From: Akkermansia muciniphila
GTDB taxonomy: Bacteria > Pseudomonadota > Gammaproteobacteria > Burkholderiales > Burkholderiaceae_C
Reading direction: 5' to 3'
Length of the DNA: 21,558 nt
NCBI GenBank assembly: GCA_943327015.2
Contig: CALPVM020000005.1
Location: 1 to 21,558, forward strand
Position numbers and translations under genes: made by a program. Every line of letters begins with the position of its first letter. Position 1 is the first letter of the stretch. Of this stretch, positions 1-7,481 are shown piece by piece. Under the pieces are notes generated by a model, which was not told the origin of the DNA, ran no database searches, and worked only from the letters and a program-made list of their open reading frames with translations.

Positions 1-16
1 ACAGTGAATTTTTGGT

Positions 17-22
17 TATAAT
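17..22 (+). promoter_or_regulatory. -10 box of the tRNA-Met promoter
   Basis: A perfect TATAAT stands 10 bases before the first base of the mature tRNA. This places a start site near position 29 and a very short 5' leader for RNase P to remove. The -35 box would lie before the window, so it cannot be checked here. Confidence 0.55.
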
Positions 23-32
23 TCGAAACTTC

Positions 33-109
33 GGTGATATAGCTCAGTTGGTTAGAGCGCAGCATTCATAATGCTGATGTCGGTGGTTCAAATCCACCTA
101 TCACCACCA
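33..109 (+). tRNA. tRNA-Met (CAT), elongator type
   Basis: This folds as a complete 77-nt cloverleaf. The 7-bp acceptor stem is GGTGATA/TATCACC, followed by discriminator A106 and an encoded CCA at 107-109. The anticodon stem CAGCA/TGCTG closes the loop TTCATAA, giving anticodon CAT, and the T arm carries GGTTCAAATCC. It is not initiator tRNA: the acceptor begins with a paired G and the anticodon stem lacks the three G:C pairs. A CAT anticodon can also belong to the lysidine-modified tRNA-Ile2. From general resemblance to betaproteobacterial elongator tRNA-Met I prefer methionine, but only the TilS identity elements would decide. A perfect -10 box lies just upstream and a terminator just downstream. 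Confidence 0.93.
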
Positions 110-112
110 AAT

Positions 113-141
113 AAAAAACCTGCTCTAGAGCAGGTTTTTTT
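113..141. terminator. Bidirectional intrinsic terminator between two convergent tRNA genes
   Basis: A perfect 16-base palindrome (119-134, arms CCTGCTCT/AGAGCAGG) is flanked by six A on the left and seven T on the right. Each strand therefore shows a GC-containing hairpin followed by a U tract. It lies three bases past the CCA of tRNA-Met and 20 bases past the 3' end of the opposing tRNA-Arg, so one element can stop transcription from both sides. Confidence 0.85.
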
Positions 142-161
142 GTTTCTAATTACCAAAAGTT

Positions 162-237
162 TGGTGCGGCTGGCGGGGATCGAACCCACGACCCTTGGCT
201 TCGGAGGCCAATACTCTATCCACTGAGCTACAGCCGC
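162..237 (-). tRNA. tRNA-Arg (CCG)
   Basis: Read on the minus strand this is a complete 76-nt cloverleaf. The acceptor stem is GCGGCTG/CAGCCGC, followed by discriminator A and an encoded CCA. The D stem is GCTC/GAGT. The anticodon stem TTGGC/GCCAA has loop CTCCGAA (anticodon CCG), and the T arm GTGGG-TTCGATC-CCCGC contains one G:T pair. It reads CGG arginine codons. It is convergent with tRNA-Met and shares the palindromic terminator at 113-141. Upstream on the same strand a TACAAT (plus 252-257) is a possible -10 box, but I see no convincing -35. Confidence 0.95.
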
Positions 238-293
238 ACTTCAAAGTGTTAATTGTAGGTGTTTTCAAGGCTGGAAACAGCATGCCTGACAGC

Positions 294-299
294 TATAAT
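294..299 (+). promoter_or_regulatory. Possible -10 box for the cytochrome c gene
   Basis: A perfect TATAAT lies 35 bases before the cytochrome start codon. The hexamer at the expected -35 place (CTGGAA, 271-276, 17-base spacer) is weak, so this is a tentative call. The same 97-base gap also holds the tRNA-Arg promoter on the other strand. Confidence 0.35.
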
Positions 300-334
300 A
301 AAAGATGTTGATTTGATAACACCTTGAGGAACTT

Positions 335-859
335 ATGAGCGACAACAGCAAAACAACTGCCCATGAAGAAGACCATACCGGTCCTATTAAAACACCCAAG
401 CAATTGCTACTGGCTGTGTTTTTGTCATTTGTTGTACCTATTTTTATTATCATTGGTTTGGTGTATTACGTAACCTCCGCTAATAAGCTGGCTCCTGGTT
501 CTACCGACACAGAAAAATCAATTGCAACCCGTATTCAAAAAGTTGGCAGCATCGAAATTCGTGATGCTAACCGCGAAATGAAGACTGGCGAACAAGTCTA
601 CAAAACGCAATGCCTAGCTTGTCACGATTCTGGTGCAGCTGGCGCTCCAAAATTTGGCGACACTGGCGCTTGGAGTGCACGCATTAAAACTGGTTACGAT
701 TCCCTTTTAAATTCTGCCCTTAAAGGCAAAGGTGCTATGGGCGCACAATCTGGTGGCGACTTTGATGATTTTGAAATTGCACGTGCTGTTGTTTTTATGG
801 CTAATGCTGCAGGTGCTAAGCTTGCTGAACCAGTAAAACCTGCTCCTGCAGCACCTTAA
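335..859 (+). CDS. Membrane-anchored c-type cytochrome, cytochrome c5 family
   Basis: This encodes a 174-residue protein that would carry one covalent haem on the periplasmic side of the inner membrane and pass electrons in respiration. A hydrophobic segment at about residues 24-46 follows a short polar N-terminus and acts as an uncleaved anchor. The haem motif is C93-L-A-C96-H97. Met135, in the segment GKGAMGAQSGG, is the likely sixth ligand. The C-terminus is an Ala/Pro-rich tail. GAGG at 326-329 is well placed before the ATG. The layout (anchor, linker, single class I domain with the c5-like ending) fits the c5 proteins common in Burkholderiales; the redox partners cannot be told from sequence. 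It stands alone between a tRNA promoter region and a terminator, so it is probably monocistronic. Confidence 0.88.
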   Translation: MSDNSKTTAHEEDHTGPIKTPKQLLLAVFLSFVVPIFIIIGLVYYVTSANKLAPGSTDTEKSIATRIQKVGSIEIRDANREMKTGEQVYKTQCLACHDSGAAGAPKFGDTGAWSARIKTGYDSLLNSALKGKGAMGAQSGGDFDDFEIARAVVFMANAAGAKLAEPVKPAPAAP

Positions 860-887
860 TCGTCAACCAATTACATTTAAATACCTC

Positions 888-915
888 AAAAAGCCAGCCT
901 AGAGCTGGCTTTTTT
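888..915. terminator. Bidirectional terminator overlapping a stop codon
   Basis: The stem GCCAGC (893-898)/GCTGGC (904-909) with a 5-base loop is flanked by A runs on the left and six T on the right, so it can work on both strands. It lies 28 bases after the cytochrome gene on the plus strand. On the minus strand its loop contains the TAG stop (899-901) of the unknown gene at 899-1444, and the right arm with its T run encodes that protein's last residues. Confidence 0.8.
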
Positions 916-1444
916 GCATCCTATCCGGACTTTGTACATATTTAAACTGCTTCATCAAGCTGTTTGTATTTGTGTCTGTAACTATCCACTTTTTTGCTTC
1001 TATTGCATCTACAGCCAGAAAAACATCTTGACTATGCACCAAGCCTAATCCGAGATTAGTGCTCAAATACAACCGCCCTTCTTCATCAGTAAAAGCAGAC
1101 TCAAAAAAAACATGGATGCCTGTATGCGAATGAATGGTGTAATCAGGATTCAAACGCCAGATCCATGGCGTTGCTTGCAGCTCAACAAATACTCTTTGCG
1201 GCCCATTCTGGAAATAGCAAAATCCATCATTATTTACCACATAGTTGCGGTTTATAAAATCTATCAATTTATCGTGCTGGAGTTCACTTCCTTTGGCATG
1301 CAACAGACCAGAAGCAAAATCACCAGCTCTTTGCGCTGCTTCATCGCGCATAAACCATCGACCCCGTGCATCCAGCCCTAACCATCCATAGCAATCTGGC
1401 ACGTTAGGCCATTTAAGCATTGCTTTTTTAACCAGCTCATCCAT
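899..1444 (-). CDS. Conserved protein of unknown function (DUF2946-like, family name from memory)
   Basis: This encodes a 181-residue soluble protein with no signal peptide or membrane segment. I recognise the pattern as a conserved betaproteobacterial family of unknown function: an N-terminal block with KWPNVPDCYGWLGLDARGRW, a central FQNGPQRVFVELQ, then HSHTG and a Leu-rich C-terminal part. The Pfam DUF number is from memory and uncertain (DUF2944 or DUF2946). No catalytic signature is evident. The ATG at 1444 has AAAGG nine bases upstream. The gene starts 17 bases after the yheT stop, so the two are probably co-transcribed. Its stop codon sits inside the loop of the downstream terminator, and the last residues (KSQL) are encoded by the hairpin. 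Confidence 0.8.
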   Translation of the reverse strand: MDELVKKAMLKWPNVPDCYGWLGLDARGRWFMRDEAAQRAGDFASGLLHAKGSELQHDKLIDFINRNYVVNNDGFCYFQNGPQRVFVELQATPWIWRLNPDYTIHSHTGIHVFFESAFTDEEGRLYLSTNLGLGLVHSQDVFLAVDAIEAKKWIVTDTNTNSLMKQFKYVQSPDRMQKSQL

Positions 1445-1461
1445 CAGCAGTTACCTTTCAT

Positions 1462-2436
1462 TTACAACGCACTAATCCATTGCATCACGTTGATAGGCAG
1501 CTCATCCAAATGCCCGGGGTAAGGACCGGCAGCAAATCCGACATGACCACCTTGCATTGGTTGCCACAACCGCACCCATTGTCCTACTTCATGGGCACGT
1601 GGAAGACACGCAACAGGTATAAAAGGATCATTTTTAGTATTTATTACCAAAGCTGGGATTTTGATTTGATTCAAATAAGGCTTTGCAGAGCACCGTTTCC
1701 AATAATCTTCGGTATTTTTGAATCCATGCAAAGGGGCTGTAAATACATTGTCAAAACTGTGCAAATCGTGTGCCCGCAACAGAGCCTCACGGTCAAATAA
1801 ACCCGGGTATTGCTTCAGTTTAAGTAAAGCCTTTGGCTTCATAGTGTTTAAAAAACGTCGTGTATAGACAATTTTATTGAAACCAACACCTATGTGTCTC
1901 CCGCCAGCAGCCAAATCAATAGGAGAACAAACTGCAACAACCGCTTTCACAACTTTGGATGCGGATTTTCCGAACTCCTCCGCCCATCTTAATAAGGCAT
2001 TGCCACCCAAAGACACGCCAATGGCTATCACCGAAGATTTTGTTTTTATTTTAAAGCGCTGCAGTATCCATGCAATTTCTTCAAAATCTCCAGAGTGATA
2101 CGCTCGCGGCGCAAGATTGACAGTTCCACTGCAACCCCTGAAATGAACAACGGCAAAATCTAAGTTGTTACGGTATGCATAATCTGCAAACGATTCACAA
2201 TAATGGCTTTGCGAAGAACCCTCTAAGCCATGAAACATAACCAATTGCAATGCATTCTTCGCTAGCCGTGATTTGTGAAATACTAAAAAATCCACATCTA
2301 CAAAATCACCATCTGGAGTTGTCCATCGCTCACGCCTAAACACTGGTTTACTTGTGTGGTATCGCTTAGCAAACAATGGGGCCCAAATGGTTTGTAAATT
2401 TCCACCAGGTAGCCATAATGGAGCATTGTATTTCAT
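1462..2436 (-). CDS. Alpha/beta hydrolase, YheT (COG0429) family
   Basis: This encodes a 324-residue predicted serine hydrolase of the YheT/UPF0017 group; the natural substrate is not established for the family. From the chosen start, the N-terminus shows the family signature PLWLPGGNLQT. The oxyanion region is HGLEGSSQSHY at about 69-79. The nucleophile is Ser142 in GVSLGG, the acid is probably Asp270 in KNDPFIP, and the base is His298 in GGHVGF. The frame extends six codons upstream to a TTG at 2454, but that codon lies within the atpC-side terminator hairpin, so I use the ATG at 2434-2436. Its ribosome binding site is weak. Only 86 bases separate it from atpC, with a terminator between, so its transcription probably depends on read-through or a promoter I do not see. 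Confidence 0.9.
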   Translation of the reverse strand: MKYNAPLWLPGGNLQTIWAPLFAKRYHTSKPVFRRERWTTPDGDFVDVDFLVFHKSRLAKNALQLVMFHGLEGSSQSHYCESFADYAYRNNLDFAVVHFRGCSGTVNLAPRAYHSGDFEEIAWILQRFKIKTKSSVIAIGVSLGGNALLRWAEEFGKSASKVVKAVVAVCSPIDLAAGGRHIGVGFNKIVYTRRFLNTMKPKALLKLKQYPGLFDREALLRAHDLHSFDNVFTAPLHGFKNTEDYWKRCSAKPYLNQIKIPALVINTKNDPFIPVACLPRAHEVGQWVRLWQPMQGGHVGFAAGPYPGHLDELPINVMQWISAL

Positions 2437-2445
2437 CGTATTTTC

Positions 2446-2477
2446 AAAAAACAAAACCGCCCAAAGGCGGTTTTGTT
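2446..2477 (-). terminator. Intrinsic terminator of the atp operon
   Basis: On the minus strand a 12-bp stem (AACAAAACCGCC with its complement, plus 2450-2461 and 2466-2477) and a 4-base loop are followed by a run of six T ending at 2446. The hairpin begins 45 bases after the atpC stop. A smaller stem (ACGCTG/CAGCGT, 2498-2516) precedes it. The end of the T tract is only nine bases before the yheT ATG. Confidence 0.85.
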
Positions 2478-2522
2478 CAGATTTAAGCCATATTTAAACG
2501 CTGTCATATTCAGCGTCAAATA

Positions 2523-2939
2523 TTAACGTTTTTGACGGAATTTACGAAGTGCAGCAATTTGTGCTGCCATTACCGCCAATTCAGACTGAGCCTTAGCAAA
2601 ATCGATATCTGATTTTGCTGATTTTAGTGCTTCTTCTGCTGCAGCTTTTGCTGCGTTGGCTTTTTCCTCGTCCAAGTCTTTACCACGAATAGCTGTATCA
2701 GAAAGAACAGTTACACAGTTTGGCTGAACTTCCAACACACCGCCCGCTACAAACACAAACTCATCTGTGCCATCGGCTTTTTCAATACGAACAGTACCCG
2801 GTTTGATGCGTGTAATTAGCGGCGTGTGTCGAGGGAATATGCCCAACTCTCCAGATTCTCCTGGCAAAGCAACGAAACGTGCCTCACCAGAGAAAATGGA
2901 TTCTTCAGCACTTACCACATCAACATGGATGGTGTTCAT
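2523..2939 (-). CDS. atpC: F1Fo ATP synthase subunit epsilon
   Basis: This encodes a 138-residue subunit of the rotor central stalk, which connects gamma to the c-ring and can restrain ATP hydrolysis. The N-terminal beta-sandwich is clear, with GELGIFPRHTPLIT at about residues 30-43 and a second conserved block VFVAGGVLEV. It ends in the two-helix domain, here rich in Ala/Lys (about 88-138). Length matches bacterial epsilon subunits. The start is three bases after the atpD stop, and AAAGG within the atpD end serves as its ribosome binding site. It is the last gene of the operon, ahead of the terminator. Confidence 0.97.
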   Translation of the reverse strand: MNTIHVDVVSAEESIFSGEARFVALPGESGELGIFPRHTPLITRIKPGTVRIEKADGTDEFVFVAGGVLEVQPNCVTVLSDTAIRGKDLDEEKANAAKAAAEEALKSAKSDIDFAKAQSELAVMAAQIAALRKFRQKR

Positions 2940-2942
2940 AAG

Positions 2943-4358
2943 TTAAACCTTTTTGGCTTTTTCAAACGCTTCGTCAATGGTACCAACCATGTAGAAAGCT
3001 TGTTCTGGCAGGTGGTCGCACTCGCCGTTCACAATCATCTTAAATCCACGGATGGTCTCTGCCAAGCTTACATACTTACCAGGAGATCCGGTAAACACTT
3101 CAGCTACGTGGAATGGCTGCGACAGAAAACGCTGGATTTTACGAGCGCGCGCTACTGTTAACTTATCCTCAGGTGCGAGTTCGTCCATACCCAAAATCGC
3201 AATGATGTCACGTAACTCTTTATAGCGCTGCAAAGTACCTTGTACGGCACGTGCCACACTGTAGTGTTCGTCACCCACAACGTTTGGATCCAGCTGACGG
3301 CTGGTGGAATCCAGAGGATCAACCGCAGGGTAAATACCCAAAGAAGCGATATCGCGAGACAAAACTACTGTAGAGTCTAAGTGGGCAAAGGTGGTTGCAG
3401 GAGATGGGTCAGTCAAGTCATCCGCAGGCACGTATACCGCTTGAATAGAAGTGATTGAACCTACTTTGGTGGAAGTGATACGTTCTTGTAAACGACCCAT
3501 TTCTTCGGCCAATGTTGGTTGATAGCCCACAGCAGATGGCATACGACCTAACAAGGCGGATACTTCAGTACCGGCCAATGTGTAACGATAAATATTGTCT
3601 ACGAAGAACAATACATCACGACCTTCGTCCCGGAATGACTCAGCAATGGTCAAACCAGTCAGGGCAACGCGAAGACGATTGCCTGGTGGCTCATTCATCT
3701 GACCGTACACCATGGCCACCTTAGACTTAGGTAAGTCCTCGAGGTTAACAACACCGGAATCAGCCATTTCGTGGTAAAAGTCGTTACCTTCACGTGTACG
3801 CTCGCCCACGCCAGCAAACACAGACAAACCACTGTGTGCTTTTGCAATGTTATTGATAAGCTCCATCATGTTAACGGTTTTGCCTACACCAGCACCGCCG
3901 AACAAACCGACTTTACCGCCCTTAGCAAAAGGACAAACCAAGTCAATCACCTTAATACCAGTTTCAAGCAATTCTTGCGATGGGCTTAACTCGTCGTATG
4001 TTGGTGCCTTGCGGTGAATAGACATCTGCAGTTCAGAAGACACAGGGCCGCGCTCATCGATGGGGGCACCTAACACGTCCATGATACGGCCAAGTGTTGC
4101 TTGACCTACAGGTACCATGATTGGCTTTTCGGTGTTTGTAACCAGCATACCTCTGCGCAGACCATCAGAAGAGCCCAGAGCGATGGTACGAACAATACCA
4201 TCACCTAGCTGCTGCTGAACTTCCAGCGTCAAGGTGGAACCTTCCATTTTCAGCGCATCATAAATGCCGGGCATTTGATTACGTGGAAACTCTACGTCTA
4301 CCACCGCGCCAATACACTGAACAATTTTTCCCTGAACTGGGGAGTTAGCTTGAGCCAT
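2943..4358 (-). CDS. atpD: F1Fo ATP synthase subunit beta (catalytic)
   Basis: This encodes the catalytic nucleotide-binding subunit of F1. From the start used it is 471 residues. The Walker A motif GGAGVGKT is at 154-161, followed by the catalytic GERTREGNDFYHE region and Walker B LFFVDNIYR. The C-terminal domain carries the DELAPEDKL segment corresponding to the DELSEED lever of other beta subunits. The open frame reaches a TTG four codons upstream, but the ATG at 4356-4358 has GGAG (minus strand, plus 4365-4368) at good spacing and yields the usual N-terminus MAQANSPVQGK. It is separated from atpG by 70 bases, the widest gap in the operon, which contains a possible internal promoter. Confidence 0.98.
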   Translation of the reverse strand: MAQANSPVQGKIVQCIGAVVDVEFPRNQMPGIYDALKMEGSTLTLEVQQQLGDGIVRTIALGSSDGLRRGMLVTNTEKPIMVPVGQATLGRIMDVLGAPIDERGPVSSELQMSIHRKAPTYDELSPSQELLETGIKVIDLVCPFAKGGKVGLFGGAGVGKTVNMMELINNIAKAHSGLSVFAGVGERTREGNDFYHEMADSGVVNLEDLPKSKVAMVYGQMNEPPGNRLRVALTGLTIAESFRDEGRDVLFFVDNIYRYTLAGTEVSALLGRMPSAVGYQPTLAEEMGRLQERITSTKVGSITSIQAVYVPADDLTDPSPATTFAHLDSTVVLSRDIASLGIYPAVDPLDSTSRQLDPNVVGDEHYSVARAVQGTLQRYKELRDIIAILGMDELAPEDKLTVARARKIQRFLSQPFHVAEVFTGSPGKYVSLAETIRGFKMIVNGECDHLPEQAFYMVGTIDEAFEKAKKV

Positions 4359-4395
4359 TTTTCGCTCCAAAAATAAAATCTAAATCTTAACTACG

Positions 4396-4424
4396 ATAAA
4401 AATACGTCTTTACTTTGCTGTCAA
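4396..4424 (-). promoter_or_regulatory. Possible internal promoter ahead of atpD
   Basis: On the minus strand a perfect TTGACA (plus 4419-4424) is followed after 17 bases by TTTTAT (plus 4396-4401), four of six matches to the -10 consensus. It lies in the 70-base atpG-atpD gap. A small stem CCGCT/AGCGG (4425-4439) covers the atpG stop just before it and has no T tract. Confidence 0.4.
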
Positions 4425-4428
4425 CCGC

Positions 4429-5307
4429 TTATACAGCGGCTGCACCTGCAACGATTTCAGACAACTCTTTAGTAATAGCAGCTTGACGGGTTTTGTTATA
4501 AACGAGTTTCAACTCGCCAATCACGCTACCTGCGTTATCTGTAGCAGCCTTCATAGCTACCATTCGTGCCGATTGCTCTGATGCCATGTTCTCAGCCACT
4601 GCCTGATACACTAGCGCCTCTACATACCGAGTCAGCAGGTCGTCAATTACAGTCGGTGCATCTGGCTCGTACACATAATCCCAAGCGTGTTGAGTACCAC
4701 TAGCTTGTGATTCTTCTTGCATCTTATCGGCTGATAAAGGCAGTAGTTGCTGCACTACAGGCTCTTGCTTCATCGTATTGATGAAACGCGTGTAACACAG
4801 ATACACTGCATTTACTTCACCTTTGGTGTAAGCATCCAATGCTACCTTGACGGGCCCAATAAGCTTATCAAAATGCGGAGTGTCGCCCAATTGAGTGACG
4901 TGTGACACCACCTTGGCACCTACTCGACCCAAAAAGCCAAAACCCTTGTTACCGATCGCGACCGCTTGTGACGACACACCAACCGCCTGAAGTTCACGCA
5001 ACTTTGCAGTTACGGAGCGCAGTATATTGGTGTTCATACCACCACACAGACCCTTATCCGTTGTTACCACAATGAAAGCAGTCGTTTTTGCTTCATTTGT
5101 TTGCATGAACGGATGCACATACTCAGGGTTGGCTTTTCCTAAGTTTGTAGCGATATTACGAATTTTTTCGCTATAAGGTCTGGCTGCTCGCATCCGATCT
5201 TGCGCTTTGCGCATTTTAGATGCAGCAACCATTTCCATGGCTTTGGTGATCTTTTTGGTATTTTCTACCGACTTGATCTTGCCGCGTATTTCCTTACCTG
5301 CTGCCAT
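4429..5307 (-). CDS. atpG: F1Fo ATP synthase subunit gamma
   Basis: This encodes the 292-residue central shaft that rotates inside the alpha3-beta3 hexamer. The N-terminal helix is typical (EIRGKIKSVENTKKITKAM at about 5-23), as are the middle block DKGLCGGMNTN and the C-terminal helix MVAMKAATDNAGSVIGEL. Length is near the usual 285-290. The ATG has a strong AAAGGAG ribosome binding site in the 29-base gap after atpA. The stop codon lies in a small stem-loop that precedes the gap before atpD. Confidence 0.97.
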   Translation of the reverse strand: MAAGKEIRGKIKSVENTKKITKAMEMVAASKMRKAQDRMRAARPYSEKIRNIATNLGKANPEYVHPFMQTNEAKTTAFIVVTTDKGLCGGMNTNILRSVTAKLRELQAVGVSSQAVAIGNKGFGFLGRVGAKVVSHVTQLGDTPHFDKLIGPVKVALDAYTKGEVNAVYLCYTRFINTMKQEPVVQQLLPLSADKMQEESQASGTQHAWDYVYEPDAPTVIDDLLTRYVEALVYQAVAENMASEQSARMVAMKAATDNAGSVIGELKLVYNKTRQAAITKELSEIVAGAAAV

Positions 5308-5336
5308 CGATGGCTCCTTTGCTAATCAGCTAAGAA

Positions 5337-6890
5337 TCAAGCAAAAGACTTTTTGAATGCTGCAATTGCTGCACTCAGTTCAGACTCAGCATCTTTATCC
5401 ATTGCCTTGTTAGACTCCAGCTTCGCAACCAATGCTGCGTTCTTGTCTTTAAGGAATGCATGCAATCCATGCTCAAAAGCCAAGACTTTCTTGACCTCGA
5501 TATCATCCATAAAGCCTTTGTTCACTGCAAATAACGTTGCACCCATCAAACTTACCGTTAGAGGTGAATACTGAGCTTGTTTAAGCAACTCGGTTACACG
5601 TGCACCACGATCCAACTGCTTGCGTGTTGCCTCATCCAAATCAGAAGCAAACTGTGCAAACGCAGCCAATTCACGATACTGGGCTAAGTCAGTGCGAATA
5701 CCACCTGAGAGATTTTTGATCAGTTTTGTTTGAGCAGCACCACCCACACGAGACACCGAAATACCTGCGTTAATGGCTGGACGTATACCTGCATTAAACA
5801 ATGATGTTTCCAAAAAGATCTGGCCATCGGTAATTGAAATTACGTTGGTCGGAACGAACGCAGAAACGTCACCCGCTTGTGTTTCAATGATTGGCAATGC
5901 TGTCAGTGAACCAGTTTTACCTTTAACCGCACCCTTGGTAAAGGCTTCCACGTAATCTGCATTAACGCGAGCTGCACGCTCCAACAAACGGCTATGTAGA
6001 TAGAACACGTCACCAGGATATGCTTCACGACCTGGTGGACGACGCAGCAGCAGAGATACTTGACGATAAGCAACCGCTTGCTTAGACAAATCATCGTAAA
6101 CGATCAGAGCGTCTTCACCCCGATCACGGAAATACTCACCCATTGTGCAACCGGAATAAGCGCTCACAAATTGCATAGCTGCAGATTCAGACGCAGTCGC
6201 TGCAACCACAATGGTGTACTCCATCGCGCCAGCTTGCTCAAGTGCGCGCACCACGTTTTTAACGGATGAAGCCTTTTGACCAATTGCGACATAAACGCAG
6301 GTCATGTTTTGACCTTTTTGATTGATGATGGCATCAATCGCAACTGCCGTTTTACCGGTTTGACGGTCACCAATAATTAACTCACGCTGACCACGACCAA
6401 CTGGCACCATTGAGTCAATGGATTTCAAACCCGTTTGCATAGGCTGGCTAACAGATTCACGTGCGATAACACCTGGCGCGACTTTTTCAATCACATCTGT
6501 CATTTTTGCGTTGATCGGACCTTTTCCGTCAATCGGCTGACCCAAAGCATTAACCACACGGCCTTTGAGCTCTGGACCTACTGGAACTTCCAAGATGCGA
6601 CCGGTACACTTAACGGTATCGCCTTCGGAGATATGCTCGTATTCACCCAAAATAACGGATCCCACAGAGTCACGCTCAAGGTTAAGCGCCAAGCCGTAGG
6701 TTGGCTGACCATCGCTACCCGCGGGGAATTCAAGCATTTCACCCTGCATAACATCAGATAAACCATGTATGCGGCAGATACCATCAGTAACGGACACGAC
6801 GGTACCTTGATTGCGAACGTTTGCGTTGGCAGTTAAGCCTTCGATACGGCTTTTAATCTGTTCAGAAATTTCTGCTGGATTGAGTTGCAT
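5337..6890 (-). CDS. atpA: F1Fo ATP synthase subunit alpha
   Basis: This encodes the 517-residue non-catalytic nucleotide-binding subunit, which supplies the arginine finger to the beta active sites. The N-terminus MQLNPAEISEQIKSRIE is characteristic. Walker A GDRQTGKT is at 174-181, Walker B-type ALIVYDDLSK follows, and the arginine finger lies in SVSRVGGAAQ. The C-terminal helical domain ends in KKSFA. The ATG at 6888-6890 is preceded by GGAAAGAGG. It begins 49 bases after the atpH stop, consistent with a single operon. Confidence 0.98.
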   Translation of the reverse strand: MQLNPAEISEQIKSRIEGLTANANVRNQGTVVSVTDGICRIHGLSDVMQGEMLEFPAGSDGQPTYGLALNLERDSVGSVILGEYEHISEGDTVKCTGRILEVPVGPELKGRVVNALGQPIDGKGPINAKMTDVIEKVAPGVIARESVSQPMQTGLKSIDSMVPVGRGQRELIIGDRQTGKTAVAIDAIINQKGQNMTCVYVAIGQKASSVKNVVRALEQAGAMEYTIVVAATASESAAMQFVSAYSGCTMGEYFRDRGEDALIVYDDLSKQAVAYRQVSLLLRRPPGREAYPGDVFYLHSRLLERAARVNADYVEAFTKGAVKGKTGSLTALPIIETQAGDVSAFVPTNVISITDGQIFLETSLFNAGIRPAINAGISVSRVGGAAQTKLIKNLSGGIRTDLAQYRELAAFAQFASDLDEATRKQLDRGARVTELLKQAQYSPLTVSLMGATLFAVNKGFMDDIEVKKVLAFEHGLHAFLKDKNAALVAKLESNKAMDKDAESELSAAIAAFKKSFA

Positions 6891-6939
6891 GCCTCTTTCC
6901 TTCTTTCTTTGGTTAGACTTTGCTGTTTCAGGCTTTGCC

Positions 6940-7473
6940 TTAGACAGTCAGAGCCGCTTTCATTTGTTCCAAACGGGCTTTGACAGATGTGTCAAGAACT
7001 TCGTCACCTACTACAACACGTACACCACCAATGAGCTCTTCATTGATTTCAACACTTAGGTTTAGCTTACGCTTGAACTTTGCTTCTAGCAAAGTTCCGA
7101 GCTCTGACAAAGCCAAAGAGTCAATTGGAAATGCACTGTAAATTACCGCATCAAAATAGCCAGCCTGAGCATTTTTCAACGCCTGAAATTGCGCTGCTAT
7201 TTCTGGCAAAGCACTTAAGCGCCTGTTTTGCAGAACAGCCTGCAAAAAGTTTTTTGCTTGATCAGACTTGCCTGTTTCCGGTGCAACAGCCACAATCAGA
7301 TCAAAAATTTGGGCTACCGTGTAGTTCGGGTTTGCTGCCAGGGCTTGAAGATCGTCATTTGACGAAAGCACTGACAGCTCTCGAATCCACAGCGAAGCCG
7401 CAGCCAAGTCAGAAGCAGCAGCTTGAAACAGGGCCTCGGCGTAGGGTCTTGCAATAGTGGCTAGTTCTGCCAT
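6940..7473 (-). CDS. atpH: F1Fo ATP synthase subunit delta
   Basis: This encodes the 177-residue peripheral-stalk subunit that joins the top of F1 to the b subunits. The N-terminal six-helix domain begins with ELATIARPYAEALFQAA, as usual for the family. The conserved C-terminal part includes ELIGGVRVVVGDEVLDTSV at about 142-160, followed by a last helix. AGAGG upstream and an ATG eight bases after the atpF stop fix the start. Confidence 0.95.
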   Translation of the reverse strand: MAELATIARPYAEALFQAAASDLAAASLWIRELSVLSSNDDLQALAANPNYTVAQIFDLIVAVAPETGKSDQAKNFLQAVLQNRRLSALPEIAAQFQALKNAQAGYFDAVIYSAFPIDSLALSELGTLLEAKFKRKLNLSVEINEELIGGVRVVVGDEVLDTSVKARLEQMKAALTV

Positions 7474-7481
7474 CGTAACCT

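Noticed and set aside
33..109. Reading the CAT tRNA as tRNA-Ile2 (lysidine-modified) or initiator tRNA
   Set aside because: It lacks the three G:C anticodon-stem pairs and the unpaired first base of initiators, and it looks more like elongator tRNA-Met. Ile2 cannot be fully excluded by eye.
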